Source: Alphaproteobacteria bacterium (GTDB lineage Bacteria > Pseudomonadota > Alphaproteobacteria > Reyranellales > Reyranellaceae). From it: DNA of 13,230 nucleotides. Positions 1 to 6,047 of the stretch are shown in pieces; position 1 is the first letter of the stretch; the number at the start of each line of letters is the position of its first letter. The stretch is taken from contig VBAF01000271.1 of assembly GCA_005884705.1 (NCBI GenBank), positions 1-13,230 on the forward strand, read 5' to 3'. The notes below the pieces were generated by a model. It ran no database searches and was not told the DNA's origin. It saw only the letters and a list, made by a program, of their open reading frames with translations. A program made the position numbers and the translations under genes.

Positions 1-996
1 CTTGCCTTCGTAGCGGCGGGTCCATTCGGCCAGGATGCGGCCGCGGTTGGCCGAGGCCCAGGCGAAATCGTTCTTGATCATAGACTGGGCCACGCCCGCC
101 GGATAGCCCGGGATGGTGCTGGCGATGCCGGGCATCGCGACCTGGCTCACGAAGGTGGCGTAGAGCTCGTTGGCCTTGCGCGACGCGGCGAAATCCATCA
201 GCCGCCGCGCCGGCTCGAGGTTCCTGGTGCCGCGCAGGATCGCCGCGGTGTCCATCTCCCAGCCGCCACCCTCTTTCATCAGCAGCCCCTCGATCGGTGC
301 GCCCTTGGTGCGCGCGTCGGCGGCCGAGATCTCGGCCGAGATGCCGAGCGGGAACTCACCCGACGCCGCCAGCTTGCAGGGCTGCGAGCCGGAATGGACG
401 TAGAAGGCGATGTTGTCGTGCAGCCGGTCCATGAAGGCCCAGGCTTTCTCTTCGCCGAACGTCTGGATCCAGGCCGAGACGTGGAAGTAGCCGGTGCCGG
501 ACGAGGCCGGATGCGGCATCGTGATCCTGCCCTTGAACTTCGCATCGAGCAGGTCGAACCACGATTGCGGCTTGGGCAAGCCGAGCTTCTGCGCCTCGAC
601 GATGTTGAAGCATATCGCAGCGACCCAACCCTCCATGCCGACGTAGGACGGCGGATCGGCCGGATCGCGGAAGCTGGGCTTCAGCGCGGCGAGATCTTTG
701 GGGGCGTAGGGTTCGAGCAGGCCGCGTTCCTTGAGCTGCATGGTCGAGGTGACGGCCAGCCCCCAGATCGCGTCGCCGCGCTGCGCGCCCTGCTCGGCCA
801 GGATGCGGGCGGTGACGACGCCGGTCGAATCGCGGATCCAGACGATCTCGACGTCGCGGTTCTCCGCCTCGAACGCCTTCTTGAAGTCGGCGATGTTGGC
901 GACTTCCAGGGTCGAATAGACCTGTAGTCGGCTGCGCTGCTGCGCCGAAGCCGAGACGGCAGCGAGCATCAGCACTGCGGTAAGCCACGATTTCAT
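1..996 (-). CDS. 2-aminoethylphosphonate-type ABC transporter substrate-binding protein (3' end off the left edge)
   Basis: Reading leftwards from ATG at 996, the frame stays open for 332 codons to base 1, so only the last few residues are missing. Residues 1-18 form a Sec signal peptide (MKSW start, hydrophobic core, ASA before Gln19), placing the mature protein in the periplasm. The body resembles the PhnS2/AepX family of binding proteins for 2-aminoethylphosphonate: DSTGVVTARILAEQ (56-69), a GMEGWVAAICFN stretch (120-131), HPASSGTGY (162-170) and HSGSQPCK (201-208). Cys129 and Cys207 sit at positions I recall as conserved in the family and may form a disulfide. The known role is delivering a small anionic ligand to an ABC permease. 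No permease or ATPase gene is visible, so partners would lie beyond the left edge. Family assignment is fairly sure; the ligand is inferred, and iron(III)-type binding proteins are the main alternative. Confidence 0.85.
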   Translation of the reverse strand, partial: MKSWLTAVLMLAAVSASAQQRSRLQVYSTLEVANIADFKKAFEAENRDVEIVWIRDSTGVVTARILAEQGAQRGDAIWGLAVTSTMQLKERGLLEPYAPKDLAALKPSFRDPADPPSYVGMEGWVAAICFNIVEAQKLGLPKPQSWFDLLDAKFKGRITMPHPASSGTGYFHVSAWIQTFGEEKAWAFMDRLHDNIAFYVHSGSQPCKLAASGEFPLGISAEISAADARTKGAPIEGLLMKEGGGWEMDTAAILRGTRNLEPARRLMDFAASRKANELYATFVSQVAMPGIASTIPGYPAGVAQSMIKNDFAWASANRGRILAEWTRRYEGK

Positions 997-1028
997 CGCG
1001 CTCTCATACCATATATAGGGCAGGGCCG
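997..1028. promoter_or_regulatory. Short divergent promoter region between binding protein and MFS genes
   Basis: Only 32 bases separate the two divergent start codons. The sequence holds an AT-rich core, CATATATAG (1010-1018), standing out from GC-rich surroundings. It could supply a TATATA-type -10 box to either strand. The plus strand also has a purine-rich AGGGCAGGG (1017-1025) that can act as ribosome binding site for the start at 1029. No good -35 box is visible on either side, and on both strands it would have to lie inside the opposite gene. The call rests on position and base composition only. Confidence 0.35.
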
Positions 1029-2204
1029 ATGACGATGACCGCCTCCCGCGCCATGCCCTGGGCCCTGATCGGCGCTGCGTGCCTCGGCTCCTTCGCCGCC
1101 ACCTCGAGCGGCACGACCCGCGCGCCGTTCCTGATCGAGATGAGCCACGATCTCGAGGTCAGCGTGTCGCTGGTCGCCAATCTGGTGTCCTTCACCGCGA
1201 CCTCGTGGGGTGTCGCGTCAGCCGTCGCCGGCTCCCTGTCGGACCGCATCGGTCGCCGCGCGATGCTGGTCGGCGGGCTGGTCGCGCTGGCGCTCGCCAT
1301 GTTCGGCCAGGCCTTCGCCGGCGATTTCTTCTGGGTCGCGGTGTGGGCGACGCTTGCCGGCGGCTGCGCCGGCACCTTCACCGGCGTGGTCTTCGCCGAG
1401 GTCTCGGCGCGGGTCGAGGACTATCAACGCGGCCGCGCGTTGGGCTGGGTGATGACCGGCCAATCGCTCACCCTGGTCGTCGGCGTGCCGCTTGCCGCCT
1501 ATGTCGGCTCGATGATCGGCTGGCGCGGCTGGAACATCTGCATGGCGGCGCTGGCGCTGGCCGGATCGCTCGGCCTGCTGGCGACCGCCCGGCGGCGGGC
1601 AACCGCCGGGCACGGCCCACGGCCGCCGTCGATGCGCGCAGCGCTGTCGCGGCCGGTGATGGCCCTGCTCGGCATCGGCATCGCCGAACGCATCTGCTAC
1701 GGCCTGGCGACGGTCTATTTCGCCACTTTCCTGCAGACGATCTATGGCCTGTCGCTGGCCGGCGTCGCGCTGCCGCTCGCCATCTTCGCCCTGGGCAACA
1801 TTGCCGGCACCGTGCTGGGCGGCCAGCTCGCCGACCGGCTGCGCGATCGCCTGCGCACCTTCGCCGCAGCCATGGCCTTGTCGGGCGGCGCCGCGCTCGC
1901 CCTCTTCCTGTGGCATCCCGCGCCGTGGGTCTCGGTCGCGCTCGGCGTCGTCTACAGCCTGCTCAACGCGCTCGGCCGGCCGTCCTACATGGCGGCGCTG
2001 GCCAGCGTGCCGGAAAATGTCCGCGGCACCGTGCTCGGGCTGAACGGCGCCACGGCCAGCGTCGGCTGGGTCGGCGCCGCGGCGCTCGGCGCGCTGATGA
2101 TCGGCACGGTGGGCTTCGAGGGGTTCGGGCCGCTGGCGGCGCTGCTCGGCCTGCTGGGCGCGGCCGGAGCGATGATCAGCCGGCGTTCGAAGAATTCTAT
2201 CTAG
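1029..2204 (+). CDS. MFS transporter, 12-TM, substrate unknown
   Basis: This 391-residue, strongly hydrophobic protein has the layout of a major facilitator superfamily permease: two bundles of about six membrane segments joined by a basic cytoplasmic loop near residues 186-206 (ARRRATAG...). The signature motif A, GSLSDRIGRRA, lies between the second and third segments (68-78). A degenerate copy, GGQLADRLRDR (264-274), is at the equivalent place in the second half. The family moves small solutes or drugs across the inner membrane using ion gradients; nothing here fixes the substrate or direction. ATG at 1029 was chosen because AGGGCAGGG lies just upstream; ATG at 1035 is an alternative. It is divergent from the phosphonate-type binding protein, which hints at shared control but does not prove shared function. 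Confidence 0.85.
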   Translation: MTMTASRAMPWALIGAACLGSFAATSSGTTRAPFLIEMSHDLEVSVSLVANLVSFTATSWGVASAVAGSLSDRIGRRAMLVGGLVALALAMFGQAFAGDFFWVAVWATLAGGCAGTFTGVVFAEVSARVEDYQRGRALGWVMTGQSLTLVVGVPLAAYVGSMIGWRGWNICMAALALAGSLGLLATARRRATAGHGPRPPSMRAALSRPVMALLGIGIAERICYGLATVYFATFLQTIYGLSLAGVALPLAIFALGNIAGTVLGGQLADRLRDRLRTFAAAMALSGGAALALFLWHPAPWVSVALGVVYSLLNALGRPSYMAALASVPENVRGTVLGLNGATASVGWVGAAALGALMIGTVGFEGFGPLAALLGLLGAAGAMISRRSKNSI

Positions 2205-2208
2205 GGTT

Positions 2209-2236
2209 GTTTTACAGACGTATTTTCCCGTTTTAC
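2209..2236 (+). repeat. Pair of GTTTTAC direct repeats upstream of dprA
   Basis: The 42-base gap before dprA is AT-rich for this genome and carries GTTTTAC at 2209-2215 and again at 2230-2236. The starts are exactly 21 bases apart, about two helical turns. Such spacing would suit two protein subunits on one DNA face, and the site lies where a dprA promoter would be. No convincing -35/-10 pair is seen. A regulatory role is inference; chance is quite possible with a 7-base unit. Confidence 0.25.
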
Positions 2237-2246
2237 GGTCGCGGCC

Positions 2247-3101
2247 ATGTTCGATGGTCCTCTTGCTGCCGAACCGGATCCGGCCGAACGCCGCGCCCGG
2301 CTGCGGCTGGCGCGCAGCCCGCGCATCGGCCCCGTCACCTTCCACGAAGCCCTGCAGCATTGCGGCTCGGCGCGGCGCGCCTGCCGCGAGTTGGCGGTGA
2401 TCGCAGAGGCGGACCTCACGCGCGAGGGGCAGGCGCTCGCCCGGATCGGCGGCCGCTTCCTGGTGCTGGGCGATGGCGACTATCCCGCCGCGCTGGCGGC
2501 GCTGGCCGACGCCCCGCCGGTCCTGTCGGCGATCGGCGATGGCGGCCTGCTGGCGCGGCCGATGCTCGCCATCGTCGGCGCGCGCGAGGCCTCGCTGGCC
2601 GGCCGTCGCTTCGCCGCCGATCTCGCCGCGGGGCTCGGCCAGGCGGGCTTCGTCGTCGTCTCCGGCCTCGCCCGCGGCATCGACGCCGCAGCCCACGACG
2701 CCGCCCTGGCGACCGGCACGGTGGCGGTGCTGGCCGGCGGCATCGACCAGGTCTATCCGCCGCAGAACGAAGAACTCCACCGCGCCATCGCCGGCCGCGG
2801 CCTGCTGCTGGCGGAAACCCCGTTCGGCACGCCGCCGATCGCCCGCTCCTTCCCACGCCGCAATCGCATCGTCAGCGGCCTCAGCGCCGGGGTGATCCTG
2901 ATCGAGGCCGCCGAGCGCTCGGGCTCGCTGATCACCGCCGAACGCGCCCTCGAACAGGGCCGGGAGGTGTTCGTCGTACCGGGCTCGCCGATGGACCCGC
3001 GCTATGCCGGATCGAATAACCTGATTCGCCAAGGGGCCATTCTGGTGCGCGACGCCAACGATATTATAAGTGTGTTCGGGAAGCCGCAGTCCGCCCTGTA
3101 A
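2247..3101 (+). CDS. dprA: DNA-processing protein DprA, truncated by an in-frame TAA
   Basis: DprA (Smf) binds single-stranded DNA entering during transformation and loads RecA onto it. The 284-residue product holds the full Rossmann-like core: AIVGAREAS (109-117), VVVSGLARGIDAAAHDAA (139-156), FPRRNRIVSGLSAG (206-219), ERSGSLITAERALEQGREVF (228-247) and VPGSPMDP (249-256). A short helical N-terminal domain precedes it. Translation stops at TAA 3099-3101, right after the core. The winged-helix domain that usually ends alphaproteobacterial DprA follows in the same frame up to TAG 3300-3302, so the ancestral gene had about 352 codons. Some DprA proteins, such as that of Streptococcus pneumoniae, lack this domain, so the short form may work. 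The ribosome binding site is weak. dprA directly before topA is a common order in the class. Confidence 0.9.
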   Translation: MFDGPLAAEPDPAERRARLRLARSPRIGPVTFHEALQHCGSARRACRELAVIAEADLTREGQALARIGGRFLVLGDGDYPAALAALADAPPVLSAIGDGGLLARPMLAIVGAREASLAGRRFAADLAAGLGQAGFVVVSGLARGIDAAAHDAALATGTVAVLAGGIDQVYPPQNEELHRAIAGRGLLLAETPFGTPPIARSFPRRNRIVSGLSAGVILIEAAERSGSLITAERALEQGREVFVVPGSPMDPRYAGSNNLIRQGAILVRDANDIISVFGKPQSAL

Positions 3102-3302
3102 GTCGTTGAAAAACCGAAAGAACCTCAGAGAGACAGCACCACTGCAACCGTCCTGCAGGCGCTCGGCGCCGTGCCCACTGCGGTTGACGAACTGGTACGC
3201 CGATGCCAAGTGTCCGCCGCCACCGTGGCGGAGGTCCTCTTGGCCCTCGAGCTGGAAGGCCGCCTGGAAAGGCACCGGGGTAACCGCGTATCCCTGATTT
3301 AG
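3102..3302 (+). pseudogene. dprA: Detached winged-helix C-terminus of DprA, in frame after the TAA
   Basis: The 66 codons after the dprA stop stay open in the same frame and end at TAG 3300-3302. They begin with a polar linker (VVEKPKEPQRDSTT) and continue with a recognisable DprA winged-helix domain: VLQALGAVPTAVDELVRRC, then VSAATVAEVLLALELEG, then RLERHRGNRVSLI. GC-rich third positions are kept and there is no other stop or frameshift. This suggests a single recent change, for example CAA to TAA, or a base-calling error, rather than long decay. No ATG or GTG with a ribosome binding site precedes the domain, so separate translation is unlikely; a GTG at 3171 would cut into the fold. Confidence 0.75.
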
Positions 3303-3315
3303 ATCAGTGAGATAG

Positions 3316-3341
3316 CTCCGGTTCTTACAATCAAACTGGAG
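3316..3341 (+). promoter_or_regulatory. topA leader: TACAAT -10-like box inside a hairpin that covers the GGAG site
   Basis: Between dprA and topA lies an inverted repeat: CTCCGGTT (3316-3323) and AACTGGAG (3334-3341) around a 10-base loop. In RNA the eight pairs include one G-U. The loop contains TACAAT (3326-3331), five of six matches to a sigma-70 -10 box, but no clear -35 box lies at the right distance. The right arm carries GGAG (3338-3341), the only Shine-Dalgarno-like sequence before the topA ATG, 12 bases away. The DNA form may mark a promoter or operator. An RNA started upstream could hide the ribosome site, while one started at this -10 box would lack the left arm. Confidence 0.35.
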
Positions 3342-3353
3342 CCTGTATCGACG

Positions 3354-6047
3354 ATGGATGTTCTGGTCGTCGAATCGCCTGCCAAGGCCAAGACCATCGG
3401 AAAGTATCTCGGGCCCGGCTACACCGTGCTGGCCTCCTACGGCCATGTCCGCGACCTGCCGCCCAAGGATGGCTCGGTACGACCGGACGAGGACTTCGCC
3501 ATGGACTGGGAAGTCGACCCGGCGTCCCAGAAGCGGATCGACGCCATCGCCAAGGCCGTCACCAAGGGCGGCAAGCTCTACCTTGCCACCGACCCCGATC
3601 GCGAAGGCGAGGCGATCTCCTGGCACGTGCTCGACATCCTGATGCGCAAGAAGGCGCTGCAGGGGGTCGAGGTCAAACGGGTCACCTTCAACGCCATCAC
3701 CAAGCAGTCGGTGCTCGACGCGGTCGCCCATCCGCGCGAGCTGGACCAGCCGCTGATCGACGCCTATCTCGCCCGCCGCGCGCTCGACTACCTGGTGGGC
3801 TTCACCCTCTCCCCCGTGCTGTGGCGCAAGCTGCCGGGCAGCCGCTCGGCCGGCCGTGTCCAGTCCGTCGCGCTGCGCCTGATCTGCGAGCGCGAGGCCG
3901 AGATCGAGGTCTTCAAGAGCCGCGAATACTGGACGGTCGACGCCCTGTTCGGCACCGCCAAGAAGCAGACTCTCAAGGCCCGCCTCACCCATCTCGACGG
4001 CCGCAAGCTCGACAAGTTCGATCTCGATACCGCCGAGCGTGCCGAGCAGGCCAAACGCGAGATCGAGCGGCGCGCCTTTGCCGTCTCCTCGATCGACCGC
4101 CGCCAGGTGCGGCGCAACCCGCCGCCGCCGTTCATCACCTCGACCCTGCAGCAGGAGGCATCGCGCAAGCTCGGCGTCGGCGCCGCCACCGCCATGCGCA
4201 TCGCCCAGCGCCTCTACGAAGGCGTCGACATCGGCGGCGAGACGGTCGGCCTGATCACCTACATGCGCACCGACGGCGTGCAGCTCGCGCCCGAGGCGAT
4301 CGGCCAGACGCGCCGGCTGATCGAGACCAAGTACGGCCCGAGCTACCTGCCGCAGACGCCGCGGGTCTACACCTCCAAGGCCAAGAACGCGCAGGAGGCG
4401 CACGAGGCGATCCGCCCGACCGACCTGTTCCGCGCGCCGCAGGACGTCGCCGCCCACTTGGACAAGGACCAGCTCGGCCTCTACGAGCTGATCTGGAAGC
4501 GCACCGTGGCGAGCCAGATGGAAAGCGCCGTGCTCGACCAGGTCACGGTCGACATCGCGTCGGCCGATAAGACGGTGCAGCTCCGCGCCACCGGCTCGGT
4601 GGTGAAGTTCAACGGCTTCCTGACGCTCTACGACGAAGGCCGCGACGAAAAGACCGAGGAGGAAGACGAGAGCGCGACCATCCTGCCCGACGTCACCGAA
4701 GCCGAGGCGCTGGACCGGCGCGAGGTCACTCCCGAGCAGCATTTCACCGAGCCGCCGCCGCGCTATTCCGAGGCGAGCCTGGTCAAGAAGCTGGAGGAGC
4801 TCGGCATCGGCCGGCCCTCGACCTATGCCAGCATCATCGAGGTGCTGCAGCGCCGCAACTACGTGAAGATCGACCGCAAGCGATTCATCCCGGAGGATCG
4901 CGGCCGCATCGTCACGGCCTTCCTGCAGACCTATTTCCCGCGCTACGTCGAATACAACTTCACCGCCCATCTCGAGGAAGAGCTCGACGACATCTCGGAC
5001 GGCAAGATGGACTGGCGCCAGGTGCTGCGCGAGTTCTGGCAGGCCTTCTCCGCCGCCGTCGGCGAGACCAAGGACCTGCGCGTGAAAGAGGTGCTCGACA
5101 AGCTCGACGAAGAGCTTGGTCCGCATTTCTTCCCGGCCAACGACAATGGCGGCAAGAGCCCGCGCGACTGCCCGTCATGCGCCAACGGCCGGCTCGGCTT
5201 GAAGCTCGGCAAGTTCGGCGCCTTCATCGGCTGCTCGAACTATCCGGACTGCAAGTTCACGCGCAAGCTGGGCATCGTCGATCCCGAGAAGGATGCGCAG
5301 TCGGGCGCCAACCTCAACGAGCCGAAGCTGCTCGGCCTCGACCCGGCGACCGGCAAGGCAGTGACGCTGCGCAACGGGCCCTACGGCCTCTACGTCCAGC
5401 TCGGCGAGCCGGAAGGCAAGGACAAGCCCAAGCGTGCCTCGTTGCTCAAGGGCATGACGCCGGACGAGCTCACGCTCGAGAAGGCGCTCGCCATCCTGTC
5501 GCTGCCGCGCGAGCTGGGGCCGCATCCGGAAGACAAGGAGCCGGTGCTGGCCGGCGTCGGCCGCTTCGGCCCCTACGTCAAGCATGGCAGCAAATACAAA
5601 TCGATTCCCGCCGACGAGAGCGTGCTCGAGATCGGCATGAACCGCGCCGTGGCGCTGCTCGCCGAAGCCAAGGCTACAGGCCGCGGCCGCGCCGCCAAGC
5701 CGATCCGCGTGGTCGGCAACCATCCGGGCGATGCCGCGCCGATCGAGCTCTACGAGGGCCGCTACGGCGTCTATGTGAAGCATGCCGGCCTCAACGCCAC
5801 CGTGCCGCGCGACCTCAAGCCCGAGGAGCTGACCGTCGATCAGGCGGTATCGCTGCTCGCCGAGCGCGCCGCGAAGGGCGGCAAGACGCCCAAGCCGGTG
5901 CGCGCCAGGAAGAAGCCGCCGGTCCCGGCCAACGATTCGGGCGAGACGCCGAAGATCGCCGCGAAGAAGAAGGCCGCGCCCAAGCGCAAGGCGGCCAAGC
6001 CCAAGGCCAAGACGGTCGCCACGCCACGCACGGGAACCGATGGCTAA
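3354..6047 (+). CDS. topA: DNA topoisomerase I (type IA)
   Basis: TopA relaxes negatively supercoiled DNA by cutting one strand through a tyrosine. The 897-residue protein begins with a TOPRIM domain: VVESPAKAK with Glu7, and DPDREGE with Asp80, Asp82 and Glu86 for magnesium. The catalytic tyrosine is Tyr303 in ITYMRTDG, with Arg305 beside it. One four-cysteine zinc ribbon follows (Cys606, Cys609, Cys627, Cys633). Three C-terminal repeats come next, each with a G-x-Y-G/F-x-Y-V type core (NGPYGLYVQ, VGRFGPYVK, EGRYGVYVK). The last ~50 residues are a lysine/alanine-rich tail, probably for non-specific DNA or RNA polymerase contact. Length fits alphaproteobacterial TopA. The start is fixed by MDVLVVESPAKAK, the usual N-terminus. 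Its last 8 bases overlap rnr, so the two are likely co-translated. Confidence 0.97.
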   Translation: MDVLVVESPAKAKTIGKYLGPGYTVLASYGHVRDLPPKDGSVRPDEDFAMDWEVDPASQKRIDAIAKAVTKGGKLYLATDPDREGEAISWHVLDILMRKKALQGVEVKRVTFNAITKQSVLDAVAHPRELDQPLIDAYLARRALDYLVGFTLSPVLWRKLPGSRSAGRVQSVALRLICEREAEIEVFKSREYWTVDALFGTAKKQTLKARLTHLDGRKLDKFDLDTAERAEQAKREIERRAFAVSSIDRRQVRRNPPPPFITSTLQQEASRKLGVGAATAMRIAQRLYEGVDIGGETVGLITYMRTDGVQLAPEAIGQTRRLIETKYGPSYLPQTPRVYTSKAKNAQEAHEAIRPTDLFRAPQDVAAHLDKDQLGLYELIWKRTVASQMESAVLDQVTVDIASADKTVQLRATGSVVKFNGFLTLYDEGRDEKTEEEDESATILPDVTEAEALDRREVTPEQHFTEPPPRYSEASLVKKLEELGIGRPSTYASIIEVLQRRNYVKIDRKRFIPEDRGRIVTAFLQTYFPRYVEYNFTAHLEEELDDISDGKMDWRQVLREFWQAFSAAVGETKDLRVKEVLDKLDEELGPHFFPANDNGGKSPRDCPSCANGRLGLKLGKFGAFIGCSNYPDCKFTRKLGIVDPEKDAQSGANLNEPKLLGLDPATGKAVTLRNGPYGLYVQLGEPEGKDKPKRASLLKGMTPDELTLEKALAILSLPRELGPHPEDKEPVLAGVGRFGPYVKHGSKYKSIPADESVLEIGMNRAVALLAEAKATGRGRAAKPIRVVGNHPGDAAPIELYEGRYGVYVKHAGLNATVPRDLKPEELTVDQAVSLLAERAAKGGKTPKPVRARKKPPVPANDSGETPKIAAKKKAAPKRKAAKPKAKTVATPRTGTDG

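Noticed and set aside
1079..3019. Plus-strand frame of 646 codons spanning the MFS and dprA genes
   Set aside because: It is out of frame with both recognised proteins and yields Arg/Ala-rich sequence without family features.
3099..3101. Recoding of the dprA TAA as a special amino acid
   Set aside because: TAA is not a known selenocysteine or pyrrolysine codon, and no structure typical of recoding is seen next to it.
1218..5126. A very long open frame on the minus strand (over 1,300 codons) across the MFS, dprA and topA genes
   Set aside because: It is a shadow of GC-rich third codon positions. Its translation is low-complexity Arg/Ala/Gly/Asp sequence with no recognisable domain, while the plus strand encodes conserved proteins throughout.
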